Source: Chryseobacterium turcicum (GTDB taxonomy: Bacteria; Bacteroidota; Bacteroidia; Flavobacteriales; Weeksellaceae). From it: 64,000 nucleotides of DNA. Shown one piece after another: positions 52,390 through 60,498 of this stretch. The first letter of the stretch is position 1, and every line of letters begins with the position of its first letter. The stretch lies in the NCBI RefSeq assembly GCF_021010565.1, contig NZ_JAJNAY010000002.1, forward strand, positions 744,001-808,000, in the 5' to 3' direction. A model generated the notes under the pieces. That model had not been told where the DNA came from. It searched no databases and was given only the letters and a program-made list of their open reading frames with translations. A program made the position numbers and the translations under genes.

Positions 52390-52405
52390 TTCATATTCAA
52401 AAATC

Positions 52406-54136
52406 ATGAAGAAATTAGTTTTTAATTTTCTCTTAATTACCGTTTTATTCAATATAAATCTTTCGGCACAATATCAGCCTAAAGATATTTCAAAGCAAGA
52501 TTTAAAAAAAGCAAAAGAATGGGTAAACCAAACTTACAACAGTCTTTCACAGGATGAAAAACTAGGTCAGCTTTTTATCGTGGCGTTGTATACCAACAAA
52601 GATGAAAACCACATCAATCAGGTAAGAAACATCGTTACCAATGATAAAATAGGTGGACTGATTCTAATGCAGGATGATGCGGCAAGAGAAATTAATTTGG
52701 TGAATGAATTCCAACAAAAATCTAAAGTTCCATTAATGATTGGAATGGATGCAGAATGGGGATTATATCAAAGAATCAACACCGCTCATAAATTTCCTTG
52801 GGCAATGACTTTAGGCGCTATTCAGGATAAAAACCTTATTTATCAAATGTCTGCCAAAATTGCCGAAGATTGCAAAAGAATGGGCATTAATTGGGACTTC
52901 GCACCTGTGGTTGATGTCAATACCAATCCAAATAATCCGATTATCGGGAATAGAAGTTTTGGTTCAGAAGTTTCTAATGTCACTCAATCAGCATTATCTT
53001 ATGCCAACGGATTGCAAGACCATAATATTCTTGCGGCAATTAAACATTTTCCGGGGCATGGCGACACCAATACAGACTCTCACCTAGACCTTCCCGTAGT
53101 TTCTCACAGTTTAGAAAGATTAAACAAAATAGAGCTCGCTCCTTTTAAAGCTTTAATGAATAAAGGAATTGGCGGTGTGATGGTGGCACATTTATATGTT
53201 CCAAGCCTGGAATCTGGAAAAGGAATCCCAGCCTCTGTTTCAAAAAAAATCATCACAGATTTATTAAAAGACAAATTGGGTTATAAAGGTTTAATTATTA
53301 CCGATGCTCTGAACATGGGGGCTGTAGCTAATAAATACAAACCGGGTGAACTAGACGCGTTAGCTTTCAAAGCAGGAAATGACATTATGCTATTTTCACA
53401 AGGAGTTGCAGAAGGTAAAAAACTAATCCAGAAAGCGATTGACAAAGGGGAAATCTCTCAGGAAAGAGTGGAAGAAAGTGTGAAGAAGATTTTATTAACT
53501 AAATATTTTTTAGGCTTAAACCAATACACTCCAAAAAATCCTGAAAATGTAAATTACGACCTCAATAATGATTCGCATACAAAATTGGTTCAAAATCTTT
53601 ATTCTAATGCTTTAACGTTATTGAAAGACGAGAAGAAATTGCTTCCGTTGAATTCTACTTCAACCTATTACTACATTCCGTTAGAAGAAGCTCCTTATCA
53701 GACTTTTGAAAACAGATTACAATTAGATTCAAAAATCATTATTAAAAAAGCTTCTGAAATCAATACAATTCCGGCAAACTCTACAGTAATTGTTGGTTTT
53801 CATAAAGATAACTCTACAGCTTACAAACCTTACAAAATTTCACCAGAATCAAAAAAGATTTTGGTAGATTTAACTAAAAATCAAAATGTAATTCTTAATG
53901 TTTTTGGCAGCGCTTATGCTTTGAAAGATATTGATATTTCTAAAGTTTCTACCGTTTTAGTTTCTTACGAAAACAACGATGATTCTATGACAGCAACGGC
54001 AGATGCATTTCGTGGAAAAACAAAAATTGTAGGAAAGCTTCCCGTTTTGGTTAATGAACAATTAAAACCAGGAATGGGGATAACTTTAGACCCTTTTAAA
54101 TTTTCAAAATTAACAGAATTCACCACTTCAAAATAA
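52406..54136 (+). CDS. GH3-family beta-N-acetylhexosaminidase, exported
   Basis: The signal peptide is MKKLVFNFLLITVLFNINLSAQ. The GH3 barrel (about 35-375) has the NagZ-type motif KHFPGHGDTNTDSHLDLP and nucleophile D300 in ITDALNMGAV. A further C-terminal domain of about 200 residues follows, absent from cytoplasmic NagZ but present in exported relatives. It would remove terminal N-acetylhexosamine from muropeptides or glycans in the periplasm. 576 aa. Confidence 0.92.
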   Translation: MKKLVFNFLLITVLFNINLSAQYQPKDISKQDLKKAKEWVNQTYNSLSQDEKLGQLFIVALYTNKDENHINQVRNIVTNDKIGGLILMQDDAAREINLVNEFQQKSKVPLMIGMDAEWGLYQRINTAHKFPWAMTLGAIQDKNLIYQMSAKIAEDCKRMGINWDFAPVVDVNTNPNNPIIGNRSFGSEVSNVTQSALSYANGLQDHNILAAIKHFPGHGDTNTDSHLDLPVVSHSLERLNKIELAPFKALMNKGIGGVMVAHLYVPSLESGKGIPASVSKKIITDLLKDKLGYKGLIITDALNMGAVANKYKPGELDALAFKAGNDIMLFSQGVAEGKKLIQKAIDKGEISQERVEESVKKILLTKYFLGLNQYTPKNPENVNYDLNNDSHTKLVQNLYSNALTLLKDEKKLLPLNSTSTYYYIPLEEAPYQTFENRLQLDSKIIIKKASEINTIPANSTVIVGFHKDNSTAYKPYKISPESKKILVDLTKNQNVILNVFGSAYALKDIDISKVSTVLVSYENNDDSMTATADAFRGKTKIVGKLPVLVNEQLKPGMGITLDPFKFSKLTEFTTSK

Positions 54137-54196
54137 CAACAGACCTGTGAGACGTTTATTTAATCGTTTCCTATGGCAATTAAAAAAAATTAACAG

Positions 54197-55345
54197 ATGA
54201 AAATAGGCATACTTTGCTACCCAACATATGGCGGAAGCGGAATCGTAGCGACAGAACTCGGGATGTCTTTGGCAAACAAAGGCTATGAGGTACACTTCAT
54301 CAGTTCTGCACTTCCGGCAAGATTAGATATTACCAATCCTAATATTTTTTTCCATAAGGTAAATGTTCAAACTTACCCTCTTTTTCAATATCAGCCTTAT
54401 GATATTGCATTAAGCTCGATGATTTACCGTGTTGTGAATCTTTACAAACTAGATTTACTGCACGCTCATTACGCCATCCCTTACGCTTATGCAGCTTTTA
54501 CAGCGAAGCAAATGTTGAAGGAAGACAATAACGACGTTCCTTTGGTTACTACGCTTCACGGCACAGATATTACCTTGGTAGGGCAACACCCGAGCTACAA
54601 ACATGCGGTAGAATTTTCGATTAATAAATCGGATGCCATTACTTCGGTGTCTGAAAGTTTGAAAAAAGATACCCTGCAGTTTTTCAATATTAAAAAAGAA
54701 ATTCAGGTGATTACCAATTTTATTGATAATTCTGAGTTTGACGACTGCAACGAATGTCAGCGTACACAATTTGCAAATGAGGACGAAAAAATATTGATTC
54801 ACGTTTCCAATTTACGTCCGGTAAAAAGGATAGATGAAGTTTTACAAATCTTTAAGAATGTAGAAAAGAAAGTAAAATCTAAACTGATTATCATCGGTGA
54901 AGGTCCCGATATGGAAAAAGTAAATCAGTTTTTGGAAGAAAATCCAGAATTGATTTCAAAAATCAGATTGTTAGGAAAAGTAAATGATTTATACAGAATC
55001 TTACAGCTTTCAGACGTCTTTTTATTGCCTTCAGAACAAGAAAGTTTCGGTTTGGCGGCTTTAGAAGCAATGGCAGCATATACTCCTGTCATCAGCTCAA
55101 ACGCTGGTGGAATTCCTGAAGTAAACATCCAAGGTGAAACAGGATTTTTAGCTGAAATCGGTAATGTAGAAGCGATGAGTAACTACTGTATCAAATTATT
55201 GAGCAACGATGAGCTTTTAGCACAAATGAAGATTAACGCTAAAGAACAGGCTGTAAAATTTGACTTAAAAAACATTCTTCCTATTTATGAAGAGATGTAC
55301 AAAACAACGATTGCGAATTTTAAAGGCGAACTGACGAAAGCATAA
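54197..55345 (+). CDS. bshA: N-acetyl-alpha-D-glucosaminyl L-malate synthase (bacillithiol step 1)
   Basis: GT4-family glycosyltransferase of 382 aa with the BshA N-terminus MKIGILCYPTYGGSGIVATELG, the segment TLHGTDITLVG and the donor-site LLPSEQESFGLAALEAMA. It joins UDP-GlcNAc and L-malate in the first step of bacillithiol synthesis. bshB and bshC are not in the window. Other GT4 enzymes look similar, but the GGSGIVATELG motif is specific. Confidence 0.92.
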   Translation: MKIGILCYPTYGGSGIVATELGMSLANKGYEVHFISSALPARLDITNPNIFFHKVNVQTYPLFQYQPYDIALSSMIYRVVNLYKLDLLHAHYAIPYAYAAFTAKQMLKEDNNDVPLVTTLHGTDITLVGQHPSYKHAVEFSINKSDAITSVSESLKKDTLQFFNIKKEIQVITNFIDNSEFDDCNECQRTQFANEDEKILIHVSNLRPVKRIDEVLQIFKNVEKKVKSKLIIIGEGPDMEKVNQFLEENPELISKIRLLGKVNDLYRILQLSDVFLLPSEQESFGLAALEAMAAYTPVISSNAGGIPEVNIQGETGFLAEIGNVEAMSNYCIKLLSNDELLAQMKINAKEQAVKFDLKNILPIYEEMYKTTIANFKGELTKA

Positions 55346-55367
55346 CTCCATTCAAAAATACATTATA

Positions 55368-55396
55368 AAATCAGGGCAATCGCTCTGATTTTTTGT
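55368..55396 (+). terminator. Terminator after bshA
   Basis: AAATCAGGGC pairs with GCTCTGATTT (one G-T wobble), then a T-run. Confidence 0.85.
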
Positions 55397-55411
55397 TTAA
55401 ATGTAATTTTT

Positions 55412-55573
55412 TTCGAAAGTTTGTTGCAGGGCTGCGACAGACTTTCGGGACTTCCCGAAAGCTTCTTACTAGGGTGCAGAAAGGTTTCGGGGCTTCATGA
55501 AAGCTTCCTGCAGAGCGCAGCAGACTTTCGGAAACGTCCGAAAGCTTCTTACTGCGCGCATGAGGGTTTCGGA
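55412..55573. repeat. GC-rich tandem hairpin repeat, 41-42-bp period
   Basis: Units start at 55442, 55484 and 55525 with partial units on both sides (to about 55573). Each contains a form of CTTTCGG...CCGAAAGCTTC followed by TTACT/CCTGC and a GC-rich GCGCA/GTGCAG segment. It is visibly more GC-rich than the surroundings. It occupies most of the 326-nt gap between bshA and the DUF2851 gene; no ORF inside. Confidence 0.75.
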
Positions 55574-55671
55574 TAAAAAAGATTCAAAACTTCGCAGATT
55601 TTTATTTTATTCGACTTTACTTTCCAGATTAAAATTTTTCTTACATTAGTTGTAACACAAAAACACCACTG

Positions 55672-56937
55672 ATGAACGAAAAATTACTTCAATACCTTTG
55701 GAATTTCAAAGTATTCACCAACTTCGATTTTATAGACACAGAGGGAAATCCTGTTGAAATTTTAGATTTCGGACGATGGAATACAGATTCCGGACCCGAT
55801 TTCCTCATGAGCAAGATTAAAACCAAAAACATGATTCTTGCCGGAAACATAGAGCTCCATGTAAAATCTTCCGACTGGATTTTTCATCAACATTCAAAAG
55901 ACCCAGCCTACAAAAATATTATTCTGCATGTTGTTTTTCAGAATGATATTGATATCAAAGAATTCAAAGACCAAAATATCCCTACTCTTGAATTGAAAAA
56001 TTATATCGATAAGAATGTTTTTCAGAAATATGAAAATCTTTTGAAGGAAAACCAGTTTATTCCGTGTGAAAAGATTTTCAGCATCAAGAAAATCCCAGTG
56101 AACTTTCATGAAGAAAATTTGCTAAAAAAACTGGAAGAAAAATCTTTAGAAATAGAAGCCGATTTGCATCGACATAAAAATAATTATGAAGCCGTCATGT
56201 TTCATCACCTCGCCTACTCTTTTGGCTTAACCGTCAATGCGTCCTTATTTAAACAAATTGCTGAGAGTATTGATTTTAACATCATCAATAAAATACGGCA
56301 AAATAAAACACAGCTTGAAGCTTTATTTTTTGGAATTTCCGGCTGGCTTGAAACCCCACTAGACTTACAAATGAGTCTATGGAAAAGAGAATTTGATTTT
56401 CTTAAAGCCAAATATAACCTCCCTGAAATTATCATTCGTCCCAAGTTTCTTCGGTTGAGACCGCCCAACTTTCCGACCATTCGTTTATCGCAGTTTGCTG
56501 ACCTCTATTTTAAACATCAGAATTTATTTTCAAAAATTATTTTACCACAAAACACAAATAGTTTGTTTGAAATTTTCAAAGAAATTCAGGCTTCAGACTA
56601 TTGGACTGACCATTTTAATTTTGGTAAAATATCATCCATCAATCATCCAAAAGTGGTAACGAAAGATTTCATTGAGCTTATTATTTTAAATACAATACTT
56701 CCTGTAAAATATACCTATCACAAACATCAGAATGAAAATATTGGTGACGAAATCTTAGCTTTTTACAGTGAAATTCAGTCAGAAAAAAATTCAATTATTA
56801 AAGAATGGAAAAAATTAGGCTTAAAAACCAAAACCTCTTTAGAAAGTCAAAGCCTGATTTATCATTTTAAAAACTTTTGTAAAACAAAAAATTGCTTAAA
56901 TTGCAGTATCGGATTTAAAATTTTAAAAGAATCTTAA
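55672..56937 (+). CDS. DUF2851 protein
   Basis: The 421-aa soluble protein has LLQYLWNFKVFTNFDFIDTEGNPVEILDFGRWNTDSGPDFLMSKIK and GNIELHVKSSDWIFHQH at the N-terminus. These are DUF2851 hallmarks and resemble a nuclease-like fold with conserved D and E residues. The C-terminus has CKTKNCLNCSIG. The function is unknown. A PspC gene begins 4 nt after its stop. Confidence 0.88.
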   Translation: MNEKLLQYLWNFKVFTNFDFIDTEGNPVEILDFGRWNTDSGPDFLMSKIKTKNMILAGNIELHVKSSDWIFHQHSKDPAYKNIILHVVFQNDIDIKEFKDQNIPTLELKNYIDKNVFQKYENLLKENQFIPCEKIFSIKKIPVNFHEENLLKKLEEKSLEIEADLHRHKNNYEAVMFHHLAYSFGLTVNASLFKQIAESIDFNIINKIRQNKTQLEALFFGISGWLETPLDLQMSLWKREFDFLKAKYNLPEIIIRPKFLRLRPPNFPTIRLSQFADLYFKHQNLFSKIILPQNTNSLFEIFKEIQASDYWTDHFNFGKISSINHPKVVTKDFIELIILNTILPVKYTYHKHQNENIGDEILAFYSEIQSEKNSIIKEWKKLGLKTKTSLESQSLIYHFKNFCKTKNCLNCSIGFKILKES

Positions 56938-56941
56938 AAAA

Positions 56942-57163
56942 ATGTTTGATAATCTACGCCACAAAATGGAACGCGAATGGTTTGGTGTACTCACAAGAAT
57001 GGGTGCTAAACTAGGAATTCCGGTTTCTAAACTGAGAATTTTCTTTATCTATTCTACCTTTGCAACGGCAGGATTTTTCTTTTTAATTTATCTTGGCTTG
57101 GCTTTTATCCTTTGGATTAAAGACATTTTTATCACCAGACGACCAAGCGTTTTTGACCTTTAA
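56942..57163 (+). CDS. PspC-domain protein
   Basis: The 73-aa protein matches a PspC domain: LGIPVSKLRIFFIYSTFATAGFFFLIYLGLAFILWIKD with one or two membrane helices and a C-terminal FITRRPSVFDL. It lacks the other Psp proteins nearby. Probably an inner-membrane stress-related protein. It is co-transcribed with DUF2851 and the GNAT gene (gaps of 4 and 2 nt). Confidence 0.82.
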   Translation: MFDNLRHKMEREWFGVLTRMGAKLGIPVSKLRIFFIYSTFATAGFFFLIYLGLAFILWIKDIFITRRPSVFDL

Positions 57164-57165
57164 AT

Positions 57166-57678
57166 ATGGAGTTTTTACAAATTACATCACACGATGATTA
57201 TCGTGTAGAGCAGATTTTCAAATCTTATTCAACAACCTTTCCAGCAGAAGAAAGGCGAGAATGGCCTCAGTTTATAAAACTGTTTGACCATCCGAATGTA
57301 AAAATAATTTCTGTCTTAAATCATTCTGAAAATATCGGTTACCTTATTATTTGGGAATTAACAAACTATGTTTTTGTGGAACATTTTGAGGTTTTTGCTG
57401 AATTCAGAAATCAAAAATTGGGCTCACACATTACTGATTATTTGTTTAAAAATTATCCTAGAATTATTTTGGAAATAGAGCCAGAAGATTTAAATGAAGA
57501 TGCTAAACGACGTTTTTCGTTTTATAAGAGAAACGGTTTTAATCTAATTGACGAAACTTACGTACAGCCAAGTTATGGTGAAGGTAAAAAAAGTCTTCCG
57601 CTCTGGCTACTTGCCAACTACACTCCGGAAAATCTGAAAGAAGTGAAAGATGAAATTTATGATATTGTTTATCATTAA
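57166..57678 (+). CDS. GNAT-family N-acetyltransferase
   Basis: The 170-aa protein has VEHFEVFAEFRNQKLGSHITDYLFKNYP, the acetyl-CoA-binding motif A variant (RNQKLGSHI), and FYKRNGFNLIDE. The acceptor substrate is unknown. Last gene of the DUF2851-PspC-GNAT run, followed by a terminator. Confidence 0.88.
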   Translation: MEFLQITSHDDYRVEQIFKSYSTTFPAEERREWPQFIKLFDHPNVKIISVLNHSENIGYLIIWELTNYVFVEHFEVFAEFRNQKLGSHITDYLFKNYPRIILEIEPEDLNEDAKRRFSFYKRNGFNLIDETYVQPSYGEGKKSLPLWLLANYTPENLKEVKDEIYDIVYH

Positions 57679-57686
57679 AAATATAC

Positions 57687-57716
57687 AATCCAAAGTTATC
57701 TACTTTGGATTTTTTG
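57687..57716 (+). terminator. Terminator after the GNAT gene
   Basis: AATCCAAAGT pairs with ACTTTGGATT around a 5-nt loop, followed by T-run. Confidence 0.85.
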
Positions 57717-57764
57717 TTGCCTAATGATTACGCTGATTTTCACAGATGATTGCGAATATCTTAT

Positions 57765-57930
57765 TTAACCACAAAAGGCACAAAAGATTTAGATATTTTA
57801 AATGTAAGCTTATCATTAAGCTTAAAAAAAGAACACATCAATTTTCAAAAATCTTTGATTTTTATTCTTTTGAGAGCTTTGAATATCTAAATAAAATACA
57901 TTTCAAATATCTTTTGTCTTTTGTGAGTAA
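57765..57930. repeat. Miniature inverted-repeat element R2 (166 bp)
   Basis: The left tip TTAACCACAAAAGGC, then ACAAAAGAT, is mirrored (two-nt gap, few mismatches) by ATCTTTTGTCTTTTGTGAGTAA at 57909-57930. The interior has AGAACACATCA and AATCTTTGATTTTT, related to the block in R1 and R4. No gene. Confidence 0.65.
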
Positions 57931-57966
57931 AGGAAAATTAGCTTAAACAGACTTTTTGAATAAAAA

Positions 57967-58785
57967 TCAATCGCTTAATTTATTCACTTTAGAATATTCT
58001 ACAAATGCAGTCTGAAGCTCACTCAAAATTGTAGCGCTATTAAAATCTTTGCGATATTTTTTTGAAAGATGATTTACTTGTTCAGCATAAGCAAGGAAAT
58101 GGTCTATTTTTTCTTCATCCATCCCATATTTTTTAAACATCGTCAGATTTACTTCAGCTTTCACTTTAGCAAGAAAATTCTGAGTTTCAACATAATTAGG
58201 AGTAGTATTTTTTGTTATAGAACCTTTTTTAGTCAAAAAAACTATCGTTGCAATCGTTTCAAAAATATCTAAACTTACATGTCCTGCCTTAAAATCGTGT
58301 CCTTGAAAAGATTTTGGAATTTCATTTTTAGGAAGTGGCTCATTCAGCTCAGACTTCATGTATTCATTGATTGAAGATTTTAAAGAAGCTACTTTCGGAG
58401 AATCATCTAAACGTTTGCTGTCTTTCGCAAGATTTTCGGAAGGTTTATAATCAATTTTCACTTCCTGAATCAACGTTTCGGCTCTTACAAGTTGTATTTC
58501 AATGCTAGATTGTAGTGTTTCTTTTTTTATAATTTTATCTATACGGTAAAAGCCTTCTTTTATAAATCTTATTTCATTATTTTCTTCTGCTTCAATCGCA
58601 TATTCTCCTGAAGTATTGCTGTATGTTTTTATATTTTGGGTAGTATTAAAAATTAAAACGTTACTTAAAGCATTTTTATCTTCATCAATAATTTTACCTG
58701 AAATGTGTTGTTGGGAAAATGTAAAAATCATCGTAAACAAAGCAACTACAGTTACCAATTTATGAAAAGCAATATTCATTTTCAT
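57967..58785 (-). CDS. Exported CarboxypepD_reg-like protein (tandem paralogue 3)
   Basis: After a signal peptide (LVTVVALFTMIFTFSQ) comes a CarboxypepD_reg-like beta domain (about 28-105: ISGKIIDEDKNALSNVLIFN, SGEYAIEAEENNEIRFIKEGFYR). The motif LAKDSKRL (about 120) and a helical C-terminus of about 150 residues follow. 272 aa. It overlaps the upstream paralogue by 4 nt. The role is unknown; such domains usually precede outer-membrane barrels, but no barrel is present here. Confidence 0.75.
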   Translation of the reverse strand: MKMNIAFHKLVTVVALFTMIFTFSQQHISGKIIDEDKNALSNVLIFNTTQNIKTYSNTSGEYAIEAEENNEIRFIKEGFYRIDKIIKKETLQSSIEIQLVRAETLIQEVKIDYKPSENLAKDSKRLDDSPKVASLKSSINEYMKSELNEPLPKNEIPKSFQGHDFKAGHVSLDIFETIATIVFLTKKGSITKNTTPNYVETQNFLAKVKAEVNLTMFKKYGMDEEKIDHFLAYAEQVNHLSKKYRKDFNSATILSELQTAFVEYSKVNKLSD

Positions 58786-59561
58786 TCTTTAGATTTCATA
58801 TTATTTTCTTTGAGCCTATCTACATAAACAGGAATAATTTCATCCAAATTAAATAGTACTCGTGATATATTTTTAGCTTTCACATAAGACCTTATTTGTG
58901 GCTTGACGATAAAACTGAATTCTAAAAATTCTGAAATTCTTTCAACAGGAATTCCGTCTTTCACAAAATCGTCATCATCAATTCTTTTTCTTATCCAAAG
59001 AATATCATCTTGCATATCTTCATACTTATACCATCTTTTCTGCCTTCTGGATTTCCCGCTTATCAAATCAAAAACAGCCTGTACATCTACATTTCCAAAA
59101 GCCGCCGCCAATAAAACTTTCTTTACTTCCGCCGGAACTTCACGAGGTTTTTCTGGAGGTTTCGGAAGACCGATATCTTTTTGAAGCTGCTCTTTTTTGT
59201 CTATTTTAGTCAGTCTTTTAGAATCTTTTGCCAAATCTCCGGTTGTAGAAATTATTTCTACTACTTCTATTTCTTCAGGAATTCTCACCAAAATTACATT
59301 CATTGAAGATTCTGTATCTGAAACTTTTCTTGAAGCTCTTTCGTATCCTTTTTTGACAAACCTGATTTCATCTTTTTCTTTCCCTTCAATAGAAAATTCG
59401 CCCAAAGAATTGCTGTAAACCTGTTGATTATTTGAAATATTAACAACCAGAACTGAGGTGATAATCATATCATTCTCACTCAAAGTTTTCCCTGATATTT
59501 TTTGCTGACCAAAGAAATATATTGTCATAAAAAAGAAAAATACCGCTAAAACTTTTCTCAT
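58782..59561 (-). CDS. Exported CarboxypepD_reg-like protein (tandem paralogue 2)
   Basis: Signal peptide MRKVLAVFFFFMTIYFFGQ. The domain ISGKTLSENDMIITSVLVVNISNNQQVYSNSLGEFSIEGKEKDEIRFVKKGYER is laid out as in its neighbours, as is the motif GDLAKDSKRL. A Pro-rich spacer (PKPPEKPREVP) and a helical C-terminus with RRQKRWYKYEDMQDDILWIRKRID follow. 259 aa. Translationally coupled to the paralogue after it. Confidence 0.75.
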   Translation of the reverse strand: MRKVLAVFFFFMTIYFFGQQKISGKTLSENDMIITSVLVVNISNNQQVYSNSLGEFSIEGKEKDEIRFVKKGYERASRKVSDTESSMNVILVRIPEEIEVVEIISTTGDLAKDSKRLTKIDKKEQLQKDIGLPKPPEKPREVPAEVKKVLLAAAFGNVDVQAVFDLISGKSRRQKRWYKYEDMQDDILWIRKRIDDDDFVKDGIPVERISEFLEFSFIVKPQIRSYVKAKNISRVLFNLDEIIPVYVDRLKENNMKSKE

Positions 59562-59570
59562 CAGATGTGT

Positions 59571-60317
59571 TTATTTTTGAGTCTGAGGAGTTTTATAGGA
59601 AGAAATCCGCATCAAAACAGACCTTTGAAATCTCATTAAATCTGCATCACTTACAAAACCGTATTTCAAAATCTTTGACCTTTCAAATCCACCAGCAAGA
59701 ACATAATTGATAAAGTGATTAATAAAAGGTTTTTCAATTTTCAAATCTTTAAAATACTGGTCTCCTAAAGCATATGCCAGATAATTTGAAAAATCAAGGT
59801 CATCCCATTTGTTTTTCACCTTTCCAATAGAGAAACCCTCCCCTTTTGGCTGCACAAATTGACCGGGTCTAGCGGCTAAAATTCTAGGGTCAGATTTTTG
59901 TTTGAGATAATTATTGATATCTGCTTTCAGTTTCTCCACTTTTTTTGGAGGATTTAGCATTTTAGAATCAATTTTCAAGTCTCCGCTGAGCCCTTTTTTA
60001 ATTTCCACTTCGGCAATTAATTCTGCAGCTCTCAATAACTTCACATTCATCGGAGATTCTAGATTATCTTTAGACACTTTTTGGTCTGTTCTTTCGTATC
60101 CGTTTTTAAAAAACCGAAGAACATCACCTTGTCTTCCCGAAATCATAAAATGACCATCTCTATTGGTAAAAGCCTGCTCATCCGTACGCATATTGATTAC
60201 AGTGACATTCGGAACTTCAGACAAATCTTCGGATGAAATCTTCCCAAAAATATAATTTTGAGCATTCATTTGAACGAAAGAAATAATAGATAAAATAAAG
60301 AGTAATTTAAATTTCAC
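59571..60317 (-). CDS. Exported CarboxypepD_reg-like protein (tandem paralogue 1)
   Basis: The start codon is GTG 60317 (no ATG fits). The signal peptide is MKFKLLFILSIISFVQMNAQ. The beta domain YIFGKISSEDLSEVPNVTVINMRTDEQAFTNRDGHFMISGRQGDVLRFFKNGYER precedes the motif GDLKIDSKML and a helical C-terminus. 248 aa. First gene of the three-gene operon, with a -7 box at 60337-60344. Confidence 0.75.
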   Translation of the reverse strand: MKFKLLFILSIISFVQMNAQNYIFGKISSEDLSEVPNVTVINMRTDEQAFTNRDGHFMISGRQGDVLRFFKNGYERTDQKVSKDNLESPMNVKLLRAAELIAEVEIKKGLSGDLKIDSKMLNPPKKVEKLKADINNYLKQKSDPRILAARPGQFVQPKGEGFSIGKVKNKWDDLDFSNYLAYALGDQYFKDLKIEKPFINHFINYVLAGGFERSKILKYGFVSDADLMRFQRSVLMRISSYKTPQTQK

Positions 60318-60336
60318 GGATTATGGTTTTATTAAA

Positions 60337-60344
60337 CAAAACTA
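60337..60344 (-). promoter_or_regulatory. -7 element of the three-paralogue operon
   Basis: TAGTTTTG on the minus strand ends 19 nt before the GTG start at 60317. Confidence 0.55.
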
Positions 60345-60498
60345 AAGTTATTTTTCATTAACACAGCAAGTTTAACCAGACTTAACGGGTTTTAATATTT
60401 TTTTTGAATTTAAAGTTCAAAACTGTTAAAATATCGGCTTCATTTTGTTAAATTTTCAAATAAATTTTATCTAAATTGCATAAAATCTTTCGTAAAAA

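Noticed and set aside
55412..55573. CRISPR-like repeat array
   Set aside because: The units are imperfect, contiguous palindromes with no unique spacers between identical repeats, and no cas genes are present.
57746..57946. 66-codon open frame on the plus strand
   Set aside because: It lies wholly over the miniature inverted-repeat element R2, has Phe/Lys-rich AT-driven composition and no family likeness.
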